DNA of 64,000 nucleotides from Shimia sp040370365 (GTDB lineage: Bacteria; Pseudomonadota; Alphaproteobacteria; Rhodobacterales; Rhodobacteraceae): positions 310,001 to 374,000 of the forward strand of contig NZ_BAABWQ010000001.1 of the NCBI RefSeq assembly GCF_040370365.1, in the 5' to 3' direction. The position numbers were made by a program, and so were the translations under genes. Positions within the stretch are counted from its first letter, which is position 1; the number at the start of each line of letters is the position of its first letter. The notes under the pieces were generated by a model that saw only the letters and a list, made by a program, of their open reading frames with translations, made no database searches and was not told the origin of the DNA. Shown here one piece after another: positions 35,338 to 43,757 of the stretch.

Positions 35338-35380
35338 ACAGGCGGGTCTGGTCCGCCTGTTCTGGCGGGCCATTTTTGTT
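35338..35380 (+). promoter_or_regulatory. Two overlapping hairpins between corrinoid and DUF1638 genes
   Basis: ACAGGCGG (35338-35345) can pair with CCGCCTGT (35353-35360), but CCGCC (35353-35357) can instead pair with GGCGG (35364-35368), which is followed by a T-rich run from 35372. Only one can form at a time. This may be a simple terminator with an extra arm or an attenuator governing read-through to the DUF1638 gene. Confidence 0.45.
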
Positions 35381-35426
35381 TGTGCCGCAACTGTGAAACA
35401 CTTGCGTCTTTGAAGGAGCCGGGACT

Positions 35427-36077
35427 GTGACAGGCAGTGGCACTGCACTTGATGACACCGCTCTCACCGACACAGGGCTTGCTCCCACCGGGGAGACAGG
35501 CCGTGTTCTGCTGCTAGCATGTGGCGCGCTTGCACGTGAAATTCTTGACCTTATCAAGATCAACAAATGGGATCACATGGATCTCACCTGCCTGCCCGCA
35601 ATTTACCACATCCAACCTGAGAAAATTGCACCCGCTGTTCAGGACGCGGTCATCAAACATCGCGAGACCTATGCCTCCATTTTTGTGGTGTATGCGGATT
35701 GCGGCACCGGTGGTGGACTACAAAAGACCTGCGACGACCTCGGGGTCGAAATGGTCGCCGGGCCGCATTGCTACAGCTTCTTTGAGGGCAATGATCGCTT
35801 TGCCCAAATTGCCGAAGATGAATTTACCGCCTTCTATCTCACCGACTTCCTCGTCCGCCAGTTTGACGCCTTCATCATCAAACCCATGGGGCTTGATCGC
35901 CACCCGGAACTGCGTGACATGTACTTTGGAAACTATGAAAAGCTGGTCTATCAGGCGCAAACAGACGATCCAGCCCTGACAGAAAAAGCCAAAGCCTGCG
36001 CAGATCGCCTTGGTTTGGACTTTGAACGCCGGTTTACCGGCTATGGAGATCTGAGCGCGGCTCTCACCGCGCTCTAA
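35427..36077 (+). CDS. DUF1638 family protein
   Basis: A 216-residue protein starting with GTG, supported by AAGGAG eight bases upstream. Residues about 25-210 cover the DUF1638 domain: RVLLLACGALAREI, CLPAIYHIQPEKIAPAV, VVYADCGTGGGL, VAGPHCYSFFEG and YLTDFLVRQFDAFI. DUF1638 genes recur beside corrinoid methyltransferase genes in many organisms, but no reaction is established. Conserved Cys (ACGA, ADCG, PHCY) could bind metal or iron-sulfur. It probably shares a transcript with the corrinoid gene 111 bases upstream. It ends three bases from the convergent desaturase; a stem GCGCTCT/AGAGCGC spans both stops. Confidence 0.88.
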   Translation: MTGSGTALDDTALTDTGLAPTGETGRVLLLACGALAREILDLIKINKWDHMDLTCLPAIYHIQPEKIAPAVQDAVIKHRETYASIFVVYADCGTGGGLQKTCDDLGVEMVAGPHCYSFFEGNDRFAQIAEDEFTAFYLTDFLVRQFDAFIIKPMGLDRHPELRDMYFGNYEKLVYQAQTDDPALTEKAKACADRLGLDFERRFTGYGDLSAALTAL

Positions 36078-36080
36078 TCC

Positions 36081-37124
36081 TCACGCTGCGCCAGAGCGCA
36101 TCTTGGCCATTTTGCGAGCCGCTTTGAAGCTGACCAGCTTGCGGCTGCCAGCATCCCAAAGATCCAGTTTGGCGCAGGCCAGACTTTCCCTTAGGGTCAT
36201 CCGCCCCATATCCTTAAGTTCTGCGTGATCCCGCAGCACCTCGGGCAAACGATAAAATGGAATGCGCGCATAAAGGTGATGTACATGGTGGATGCCGATA
36301 TTTGCAGAGAACCAGCGCAAGATCGGTGGCAGATCATAGTGCGAGCTGCCATGCAGCGCAGCCTCATGCAGCGACCAATCTTCCGACGTATCCCACTCTG
36401 TCTCTTCAAACTGGTGTTGGATATAGAACAACCACATGCCAATCGACGCCGCGATCAGAATGGTTGGCAAAAACACCAAGAACAAAGACTGCCACCCGCC
36501 GAAGTACGCAATCGCAGTCAACAGCACGGCAATACCAACGTTGGTGCCCATCGCTGAGACCCAATATTTAGAGCCTTGATCCATGAACCCCAACGGAAGG
36601 CGGTTCTGCAGAATAAAAATGTAGCTTGGCCCCAAGCCGAACAGCACCAGCGGATGCCTGTAAAGGCGATAGAGAAAGCGTCCAAAGGCGCTGCGCTGGT
36701 GATACTCTTCGGTGGTAAGCGTCATGATGTCGCCAATGCCGCGATGACCAAGGTCACCTGCATGGCTGTGGTGGATCGCGTGAGATCGACGCCAAACGTC
36801 ATAGGGGGTCAACGTCACAATGCCCAGGCCGCGCCCAATCCAATCACTGACATCGCGGTTGGCAAAGAACGACCCGTGGCCGCAATCATGTTGAATACAG
36901 AACAGGCGTAGCAAAAACATGCCATTCAACAGGGAAATCGCAAAGGCAGCGAAGTAGCTGTAATGCGCGGCCCAACAGGCCAGAACCCATAGCGCCACAA
37001 ACGGCCCTAAACTGATCCCAAGTTCAAAACTGCTTCGAAGGCTGTTTGGCTCTCTGTATTTGGCCAGAGTGCGCACCCAGTTGCGTGCGACCTGCGCACG
37101 ATCTACGTCCATCGAATCTTTCAT
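36081..37124 (-). CDS. Membrane fatty acid desaturase (DesA/Ole1-like)
   Basis: A 347-residue integral membrane di-iron enzyme. The three His boxes are HDCGH near residue 79, HAIHH near 115 and HHVHH near 285, in the spacing of acyl-lipid or acyl-CoA desaturases. Two pairs of transmembrane helices are evident (about 35-75 and 205-235 among them). It would introduce a cis double bond in membrane fatty acids using oxygen and ferredoxin or cytochrome b5-like donors. It is monocistronic between a convergent DUF1638 gene and the XRE regulator. Confidence 0.92.
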   Translation of the reverse strand: MKDSMDVDRAQVARNWVRTLAKYREPNSLRSSFELGISLGPFVALWVLACWAAHYSYFAAFAISLLNGMFLLRLFCIQHDCGHGSFFANRDVSDWIGRGLGIVTLTPYDVWRRSHAIHHSHAGDLGHRGIGDIMTLTTEEYHQRSAFGRFLYRLYRHPLVLFGLGPSYIFILQNRLPLGFMDQGSKYWVSAMGTNVGIAVLLTAIAYFGGWQSLFLVFLPTILIAASIGMWLFYIQHQFEETEWDTSEDWSLHEAALHGSSHYDLPPILRWFSANIGIHHVHHLYARIPFYRLPEVLRDHAELKDMGRMTLRESLACAKLDLWDAGSRKLVSFKAARKMAKMRSGAA

Positions 37125-37248
37125 GTACTGCTACTTCCCCAAAATCTCCGCACCACGCCTAAAGCTTCCCGCGCGAGGATCAAGATAAGATCATAAAAAT
37201 CTGAAAATTTCGCCAATTTTCGCCATCAAAAGAGCATTTGACACATTC

Positions 37249-37872
37249 TCAGGCCAATGAGGTCACCCACAAGATCGTGGCGTCCTCATCACTTGAGCTG
37301 ATCACATTGTGGCCCATCGTGCCATCATAGTAGGCGCTGTCACCGCGGCGCATCTCAACCGGCTCATAAAATTCTGTGTAAAGTTGGACCACGCCAGTCA
37401 AAACATACAGAAACTCTTCGCCATCGTGCCGCACCCAACCGTCAAATTCATCCATCGAGCGCGCGCGCACCCGAGCGCGATACGGCAACATCGCTTTCTT
37501 TCGCAAACCTTCTGCCAAAAGCTCGTGCTCGTAAGTTGTTGTGACTTGATGGGTACCTTCACCGGACTTCACAACCGCCATACGCCCGTTGATCTGGTCC
37601 CTTTGGGGAGACGTAAACAGCTGTGGTACGGAAATCTCCAACCCCACTGCAAGCTTTTTCACCGCATCATAGGTCGGCGACATCTGCCCGTTTTCGATCT
37701 TTGACAGAGTCGAACGGGCCAAACCAGCCTGATTGGCCGCCTGTTCCAAAGTCCAGTTGCGCGCTTTGCGCAGCTCACGCACGCGCTCCCCAAGATCAAG
37801 AGGCTCGACGTGGTCTTGTCCCCCATTCTCACGGGCAATTCGGATTAGCGATTTTGGGTCTTTTTTACTCAT
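37249..37872 (-). CDS. XRE-cupin transcriptional regulator
   Basis: A 207-residue regulator starting MSKKDPKSLIRIA. The helix-turn-helix spans about 28-82 (LGERVRELRKARNWTLEQAANQAGLARSTLSKIENGQMSPT, in parts), and the C-terminal half is a cupin (RHDGEEFLYVLTGVVQLY, MRRGDSAYYDGTMGHNV). Such proteins sense small metabolites through the cupin and control nearby catabolic genes. It is divergent from an acyl-CoA ligase gene with 86 bases between starts, so that ligase operon is the likely target. The frame is open upstream but the similarity starts at this ATG. Confidence 0.92.
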   Translation of the reverse strand: MSKKDPKSLIRIARENGGQDHVEPLDLGERVRELRKARNWTLEQAANQAGLARSTLSKIENGQMSPTYDAVKKLAVGLEISVPQLFTSPQRDQINGRMAVVKSGEGTHQVTTTYEHELLAEGLRKKAMLPYRARVRARSMDEFDGWVRHDGEEFLYVLTGVVQLYTEFYEPVEMRRGDSAYYDGTMGHNVISSSDEDATILWVTSLA

Positions 37873-37958
37873 GCCTGCGCTTCTAGCCCGCAGGCCCCCC
37901 TCCCTGCAACCGCAAGCCACCCCTTGCCCCTGCACAAAAGTCGGCTTACGCACGGGGT

Positions 37959-39491
37959 ATGCACTCCGTTTTTGATAAGGGCGCACCCCCCGCCTGCCCC
38001 AACGCCTTTAACATGGCCGCACATGTTCTGCGCCATGCACAAGACAAATCGGACAAAGTTGCGCTGCGTGTGCTGTCTGAAAATGACCCCGAAGACTGGA
38101 CCTATGGCGCTCTTGAGTCTGCGGTTCTAGGAGCCGGCACCGGCCTGCTGGACGCGGGACTACAACCGGGTCAACGGGTTCTGATGCGACTGGGAAACTC
38201 GGTGCACTTTCCCATAGCGTTTCTCGCATGCATTGCTGTGGGTTTGATCCCTGTCCCAACCTCATCACAGCTCACAAAATCCGAAGTCGATGGGATGGTC
38301 ACCTCCCTAAAACCCGCAGCCATTTTGCAGGATCCAAGTGTCGAAACTACATCAATAACATCGACCAAGATACTGACAATTAATAACCTTATATCTTTTT
38401 ATGGTTTGTCTTCTGCGACATATGAGCTGGGTAACCCAAACCGCCCCGCCTATATTGTTTACACCTCTGGCACTTCCGGACGCCCACGCGCAGTGGTGCA
38501 TGCGCACCGCGCCATTTCAGCGCGGCAAATGATGTTTGAGGACTGGTACGCACTTAAGCCCTCTGACCGGCTCTTGCATGCAGGCGCGTTCAATTGGACT
38601 TTCACACTTGGCACCGGGCTGATGGACCCTTGGACCATTGGGGCCACGGCGCTCATCCCAGCCCCCAACACGTCCCCCACCGCTCTTGCCGATTTGCTCC
38701 ATAGACATCAGGCGACGCTGTTTGCCGCCGCGCCGGGTGTGTACCGCAAAATGCTAGACACACCTGATGACCCGGCGCTTACGAAACTACATGACAGCTT
38801 GCGCCATGGACTATGTGCCGGGGAAAAACTCTCCACGCCGATGCGCCAACGCTGGTCCAAAGCGACCGGCACGCCTCTGTTTGAAGCTTTCGGAATGTCA
38901 GAGTGCTCCACCTTCATATCATCAAACCCAACATCGCAGTCTCCCAACGGCGCTCTTGGCCAACCACAACGGGGGCGTCGTGTGGCCATTGTGGATGAGA
39001 ATGGCCCTGTTCCGCTTGGTGCCCCGGGGACAATTGCCGTGCACAAAACTGACCCTGGCCTGATGCTGGGTTACCTCGATGCGCCCGACGACACCGCAGA
39101 GCGTTTTAAAGGAGATTGGTTCCTGACCGGCGATCTCGGCACGATGGATGCCGCGGGATTTATCACCTATATGGGACGGACTGATGACATGATGAACGCT
39201 GGCGGCTTCCGTGTCTCCCCTCTGGAAGTGGAATCTGCGCTGTTGTCTCACCCGCAAATCAAAGGCATTGCGGTCACGGATGTCGAAATCAAACCAGACA
39301 CCCGGGTGATTGCTGCCTTTTACACAGCAGATCACGATCTTGTGGCGCATGACCTCAAAGCCTTTGCGGCCCAGCGTTTGGCGCGCTACAAGCAACCGCG
39401 GCTGTTCACGCGGCTCGATACCCTGCCCACCAACGCCAATGGCAAACTCAACCGCCGCGCCTTGCGCGCCAACTTCAAGGCCACCACATGA
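37959..39491 (+). CDS. AMP-forming acyl-CoA ligase
   Basis: A 510-residue member of the ANL superfamily. The P-loop-like A3 motif is YTSGTSGRPRAVVHAHRA near residue 168, A5 is EAFGMSECSTF, A7 FLTGDLGTMD, A8 YMGRTDDMMNAGGFRVSP, and the catalytic Lys is in NANGKLNRRALR near the end. It activates a carboxylic acid to the CoA ester in the cytoplasm; benzoate-CoA-ligase-like enzymes have similar spacing, but the substrate is not known. The ATG at 37959 has only a weak ribosome site; another is at 38013. It overlaps the DsbA-like gene by ATGA. Confidence 0.9.
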   Translation: MHSVFDKGAPPACPNAFNMAAHVLRHAQDKSDKVALRVLSENDPEDWTYGALESAVLGAGTGLLDAGLQPGQRVLMRLGNSVHFPIAFLACIAVGLIPVPTSSQLTKSEVDGMVTSLKPAAILQDPSVETTSITSTKILTINNLISFYGLSSATYELGNPNRPAYIVYTSGTSGRPRAVVHAHRAISARQMMFEDWYALKPSDRLLHAGAFNWTFTLGTGLMDPWTIGATALIPAPNTSPTALADLLHRHQATLFAAAPGVYRKMLDTPDDPALTKLHDSLRHGLCAGEKLSTPMRQRWSKATGTPLFEAFGMSECSTFISSNPTSQSPNGALGQPQRGRRVAIVDENGPVPLGAPGTIAVHKTDPGLMLGYLDAPDDTAERFKGDWFLTGDLGTMDAAGFITYMGRTDDMMNAGGFRVSPLEVESALLSHPQIKGIAVTDVEIKPDTRVIAAFYTADHDLVAHDLKAFAAQRLARYKQPRLFTRLDTLPTNANGKLNRRALRANFKATT

Positions 39492-40129
39492 TCAAACTCG
39501 ACGTAATCTCTGATCCAATCTGCCCCTGGTGCTTGATCGGCAAGACCCGCCTTGAAAAAGCCCTGGCACAGGAACCGGACCATCCGTTTGTCATCGAATG
39601 GCACCCGTTTCAGCTTAACCCCGACATGCCAGCTGCTGGTATGGATCGCCGCGAATATCTGGAAACCAAATTTGGCGGCAAAGACAACGCTGTACGCGTG
39701 TACGGTGACATCGAGCGCCACGCGCGCGAGGAAGGTCTTGAGATTGATTTCGCTGCAATCAAACGGACGCCCAATACAATCGATGCGCACCGGTTGATCC
39801 ACTGGGCCGGCATCGAACAAAAACAAAACGACGTCGTCGATGCCCTGTTCACTGCCTATTTCATGGAAGGCCGCGACATAGGCAGCGCCGACGTGCTTGC
39901 TGACATCGCTGATGGTGTTGGTATGGACGCTGCAGTTGTACGCAAACTGCTCAGCACGGACACAGATGTTGAGGACATGCGCAAGCGAGACACCCACAGC
40001 CGCGAGATGGGCGTGAACTCAGTTCCGACCTTCATCGTCGCCAATCAGCACGCAGTGCCCGGTGCGCAACCCGCCGAATTGTGGTTGAAGGTGATTGCGG
40101 ATCTTCGGGCCCAAAACGCCGCTGAATAG
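39488..40129 (+). CDS. DsbA-family oxidoreductase (FrnE-like)
   Basis: A 213-residue thioredoxin-fold protein with the active-site motif CPWC near residue 13 (ISDPICPWCLIGKTRLEKAL) and a helical insert containing MDRREYLETKFGG. The cis-Pro region is NSVPTFIVANQHAVPGAQP. There is no signal peptide, so like FrnE it acts in the cytoplasm, possibly as a disulfide isomerase or glutathione-linked isomerase. It is translationally coupled to the acyl-CoA ligase. Confidence 0.9.
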   Translation: MIKLDVISDPICPWCLIGKTRLEKALAQEPDHPFVIEWHPFQLNPDMPAAGMDRREYLETKFGGKDNAVRVYGDIERHAREEGLEIDFAAIKRTPNTIDAHRLIHWAGIEQKQNDVVDALFTAYFMEGRDIGSADVLADIADGVGMDAAVVRKLLSTDTDVEDMRKRDTHSREMGVNSVPTFIVANQHAVPGAQPAELWLKVIADLRAQNAAE

Positions 40130-40315
40130 ATATTCACTTCGCGCTTGTAGCCCTGCGAACTCCGCGATAAGGTCGCGGTGTCCACAGCTCATTTTTGGCT
40201 GTCCGGCATACTCAAACACGATCACAAAACTGGTGCAGGCCAGAGATTCCGCAGAAACGCTTTCCGGCATGCTGCCGAACCGCCTGCGCTTCTGACACCG
40301 TCGACGGAGCCTGTC

Positions 40316-41527
40316 ATGACCAAAGAAAACCTGCCTATGTCGCAGGTAGAATTCATTGCTTTGATTGCGATGATGTTCGCCACGATTGCGTTCTCGATTG
40401 ACGCAATGTTGCCCGCGCTTCCCGAAATCGCGCATGAGCTGAGCCCGGGCAATCTAAACCATGCCACATTGATCATCACCTCCTTTGTGATGGGCATGGG
40501 CCTCGGCACCTTCTTCACAGGCCCCTTGTCTGACCGTTTTGGCCGCAAACCAGTCCTGATCGGCGGTGCTTTGATGTACACGGTGTGTGCCTTCCTTGGC
40601 TGGCAAAGCCAGACATTGGAATGGCTGTTGGCAGCACGTTTCTTTCAAGGTGTGGGGTCAGCGGGACCTCGCATTGTCACGCTCGCAATTGTGCGCGATC
40701 TGTTTGCCGGTCGGGAAATGGCGCGCATTATGTCCTTCGCCATGATGGTGTTTACGATAGTGCCAGCCCTTGCGCCTGCCATTGGTACGGTCATCATCGA
40801 TCTGTCGTCGTGGCGCGGCATCTTTGTTGCCTTTATGATTTTCTCGCTTTTGTCGGTTCTGTGGGTTGGCGTTCGCCTGCCTGAGCCACTGAGTGTAGAA
40901 GATCGTCGGCCGTTTAGCTTTGCAAAACTCATGTCGGGTGCACGCGAAATGTGGGGCATTCCTGCTGTGCGCACATCTATGTATGTCCAAACGCTGATTC
41001 TGGCGGGTCTGTTTGCCATGATCAGTTCCGTACAGCCCATCTACGACCAAACCTTCGGTAAGGCAGACCAATTTCCACTTTGGTTTGCCTGCATTGCACT
41101 ACTATCAGGCAGCGCCAGCCTCCTGAACGCCAAATTGGTGATGGTCTTTGGAATGCGGTTTCTGGTGACCTTTGCAATTGGTGCGCAAATTGTATTTTCC
41201 CTCGGCATGATCGGTGCCTACGCCGTTCCAAACGACAGCGTTCACTTCGCAGCCTTTGTCATTTGGCAAACCGCGATCTTCTTTTCTGTTGGTATGACCA
41301 TCGGCAATCTGAATGCTTTGGCGATGGAACCGCTTGGACACATGGCAGGGACCGGAGCCTCCATCATGGGCGCCTTCTCTACCATTTTAGGCGGCGTTCT
41401 GGCGGCGCCTGTTGGGTTGGCATTTGATGGCACCCCGTTGCCCATGGCGATCTCGCTTGGGGTCTTTGCGGTGATCAGCTTCGCTCTGATGCTACACATG
41501 CGCCGTATTGAGGCGCTCAGCCAGTAG
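40316..41527 (+). CDS. Bcr/CflA-type multidrug efflux MFS transporter
   Basis: A 403-residue, 12-helix transporter. The MFS motif A is GPLSDRFGRKPVLIGG after helix 2, with the N-terminal SQVEFIALIAMMFATIAFSIDAMLPALPEI (in parts) typical of the Bcr/CflA drug-resistance family, and a helix 4-5 stretch GVGSAGPRIVTLAIVRDLFAG. The ATG at 40316 follows a CGGAG and begins the family homology; an upstream open stretch is not protein-like. It is probably an exporter of small drugs or metabolites by proton antiport. Confidence 0.9.
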   Translation: MTKENLPMSQVEFIALIAMMFATIAFSIDAMLPALPEIAHELSPGNLNHATLIITSFVMGMGLGTFFTGPLSDRFGRKPVLIGGALMYTVCAFLGWQSQTLEWLLAARFFQGVGSAGPRIVTLAIVRDLFAGREMARIMSFAMMVFTIVPALAPAIGTVIIDLSSWRGIFVAFMIFSLLSVLWVGVRLPEPLSVEDRRPFSFAKLMSGAREMWGIPAVRTSMYVQTLILAGLFAMISSVQPIYDQTFGKADQFPLWFACIALLSGSASLLNAKLVMVFGMRFLVTFAIGAQIVFSLGMIGAYAVPNDSVHFAAFVIWQTAIFFSVGMTIGNLNALAMEPLGHMAGTGASIMGAFSTILGGVLAAPVGLAFDGTPLPMAISLGVFAVISFALMLHMRRIEALSQ

Positions 41528-41580
41528 GAATTGTGCAATTCGCGCTTGTGCAGGCTCGGCCATTTTGCAACCATTGCTTT

Positions 41581-42798
41581 ATGGCCAGCCCCCTGCTCCT
41601 TCGTAACCGCAACTACCGTCTGCTCTTTGCGTCAGGCGCATTGACAAACCTTGGCGACGGGCTGGTGTCTCTCGCACTGCCGTGGTTGGCCACCTTGCTT
41701 ACACGTGACCCACTGGCCATTGCCGCAGTTGCCGCCGCCGGACGCCTGCCTTGGTTGTTTTTTTCTCTACCTGCCGGGGTGGTTGCTGATCGGGTCGACC
41801 GCCGCAAACTTATTGCCCGCGCTGACCTTCTACGCGCCGCATTGGTGGCTGCGATCCTCTGCCTCGCGCTGAGCCCTCCCAACACCGGCAGTGTCTGGAT
41901 TTTGGTGGCACTTGCCTTCCTTTTGGGCGCTGCCGAAGTTGTTCGCGACAACGCCGCCCAAACCATTCTGCCAGATATCGTGACAGCTTCAGACCTTGAG
42001 GCCGCAAATGGGCAAATGTGGAGCGTTGAGCAGCTAACTGGTCAATTCATTGGCCCGCCATTGGCCGGATTTTTAATCGCCTCAAGCATTGCCTTGCCAT
42101 TTGGATTGGACGTTGCGGCACTGGTGATGGCTGCCGGGATGGTCTGGCTCATCACATTGGCACCACGCCCCAAAACCAGCCAGAACTTCTTCAAAGCACT
42201 GAAAGAAGGTATCACATTCATGCGCAGCGACGCGCTGCTTTTGCGCCTCGCCGTTGTCTTGGGCTGCGCCAACTTTCTGGCCATGGGCACAATGACCCTG
42301 CAAGTGCTGTTTGCACAGGATGTGCTTGGCCTGTCCGCCGCACAGTATGGCTTTATCCTTTCAACAGCAGCGCTTGGCGCTATCACTGGCAGCCTCACCG
42401 CGCCACGTCTCATTCGTCTGTTTGGCACACAGCGTTGTCTCTATATCTCCATCACAGGTTGGAGCATTGGCTACGGCACCATCGGCTTGACCAATTCCAG
42501 CATCGTGATGGCCCTATCTCTGTTTGGTGTGATGGCCTGTGCCATGCTGTGGAACGTGATCACTGTGTCTTGGCGACAGCGCCGCATTCCCACTGACCTG
42601 CTTGGACGGGTCAACAGCATATACCGCTTCTTTGGATGGGGCAGCATGCCGCTGGGTGCCATCGCCGCAGGTGCGGCAGTTGCAGCACTACAAACACCCT
42701 TTGGTCGCGACATTGCTCTTCGCACCCCCTTTCTGATGGCGGGGGCATTGTGCTTTTTGCTCCTACTCTATGCGATGGCCCGCTTGCGCCTCGACTAA
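41581..42798 (+). CDS. MFS transporter (enterobactin-exporter/antibiotic type)
   Basis: A 405-residue, 12-helix permease. The N-terminus SPLLLRNRNYRLLFASGALTNLGDG is typical of the EntS/MFS_3 family, with GVVADRVDRRKLIARADLLRAAL (in parts) as motif A and a second-half stretch WSIGYGTIGLTNSSIVMALSL. A GTG at 41533, three bases after AGGA, would add 16 residues; the ATG at 41581 agrees better with family starts, but its ribosome site is poor. It follows the first MFS gene directly. Substrate unknown. Confidence 0.85.
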   Translation: MASPLLLRNRNYRLLFASGALTNLGDGLVSLALPWLATLLTRDPLAIAAVAAAGRLPWLFFSLPAGVVADRVDRRKLIARADLLRAALVAAILCLALSPPNTGSVWILVALAFLLGAAEVVRDNAAQTILPDIVTASDLEAANGQMWSVEQLTGQFIGPPLAGFLIASSIALPFGLDVAALVMAAGMVWLITLAPRPKTSQNFFKALKEGITFMRSDALLLRLAVVLGCANFLAMGTMTLQVLFAQDVLGLSAAQYGFILSTAALGAITGSLTAPRLIRLFGTQRCLYISITGWSIGYGTIGLTNSSIVMALSLFGVMACAMLWNVITVSWRQRRIPTDLLGRVNSIYRFFGWGSMPLGAIAAGAAVAALQTPFGRDIALRTPFLMAGALCFLLLLYAMARLRLD

Positions 42799-43049
42799 AG
42801 CACAGACCCCAGCAAGCAGAAAGCGGCGCAGAATTATAAGACGGCCTGTGCGTTGCGCTTCTCCAAATCGCTCAAAATAGCTGGCCGCTGATTTCCCAAT
42901 CGCCCATCATATCCATCTATTTGTTAGGTATTTGAAGGCGATGCCAAAGTGAGGCAGACACGCAGGCGTACTGCGCACGACACCCCATTATTCCCACTCT
43001 CACTTTCATGGATTGACAACGCAGCACATTATCGCGAAACAAACAGATG
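42799..43049. other. Intergenic region before the cobalamin riboswitch
   Basis: About 250 bases with no protein-like frame. It should contain the promoter of the riboswitch-controlled operon; A/T-rich sequence near 42905-42930 is a plausible site, but no clear -35/-10 pair was settled on. Confidence 0.5.
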
Positions 43050-43233
43050 ATGGTGCTTGTATGAAAATCGATGCAAGCAAAGGGAATACGGTGCGGCGCA
43101 TAACATAACGCCAATTCCGTGACTGCCCCCGCAACTGTAGGCGGTGTGCAACCCCCAAAACGCCACTGGGCCAAATGGGTCTGGGAAGGTGGGGCGCGCA
43201 AGACACCGCAAGTCAGGAGACCTGCCATCGCCA
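43050..43233 (+). promoter_or_regulatory. Cobalamin riboswitch
   Basis: The conserved core is unmistakable: AGGGAATACGGTG near 43081, CCGTGACTGCCCCCGCAACTG near 43117 (in parts), GCCACTGG near 43162, TGGGAAGGTGGGG near 43182, and the B12 box AAGTCAGGAGACCTGCC at 43210. It precedes the DUF1636 gene and B12-type importer by about 110 bases. In this class adenosylcobalamin binding lowers expression, so the operon should be on when B12 is scarce. Confidence 0.95.
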
Positions 43234-43346
43234 ACTGTAACTCAAACCGGGCGGGGTGCCTCGGAAGGAGGCCACATTGACTTATTTGGCATATGCCACT
43301 GACATCTCTGGTTTCGTCCGCACCCAGCGCTTTCGCGGAGGGCGAA

Positions 43347-43757
43347 ATGAACCGTACAACCCCATCTCATCGCATCACTGTCTGCACATCCTGCCGCCAC
43401 AAAGGCAAAACCTGCAATCCCGGCTATGAGCTGATCGCAAAACTGCGCGCTGCCATATCCGCCGCTGCCGACAGCATCCCTGAGGACTTTGAAATCTCCG
43501 GGACCGCCTGCATGGCCGGATGTGACCGCCCCTGCACGGTGGCCTACCATGCCACACGCAAAGCCTCTTATCTGTTTGGCGATGTCACAGCGGACGACAA
43601 CATCGAAGACCTTGTGGACTTCGCCAAACAATACGCTGTTTTACATGACGGTTGGTGCAGCTCAATCGACCGACCGACGGGCCTGCGCAAAAGCACCCTT
43701 GCCCGCATTCCGGCCAGCATCGTGGCAATCGAAGACAGTCTGGAGCGCGTGTCATGA
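43347..43757 (+). CDS. DUF1636 cysteine-rich protein of the B12 operon
   Basis: A 136-residue protein; the start MNRTTPSHRITV has GGAGG before it. Six Cys (CTSCRHKGKTC near 13-23, CMAGCDRPC near 55-63) are arranged like a thioredoxin-fold [2Fe-2S] ferredoxin. DUF1636 genes frequently follow cobalamin riboswitches, suggesting a role in B12 uptake or modification, perhaps reduction of corrinoid, but no function is proven. It is the first gene after the riboswitch and overlaps the ABC ATPase by ATGA. Confidence 0.85.
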   Translation: MNRTTPSHRITVCTSCRHKGKTCNPGYELIAKLRAAISAAADSIPEDFEISGTACMAGCDRPCTVAYHATRKASYLFGDVTADDNIEDLVDFAKQYAVLHDGWCSSIDRPTGLRKSTLARIPASIVAIEDSLERVS

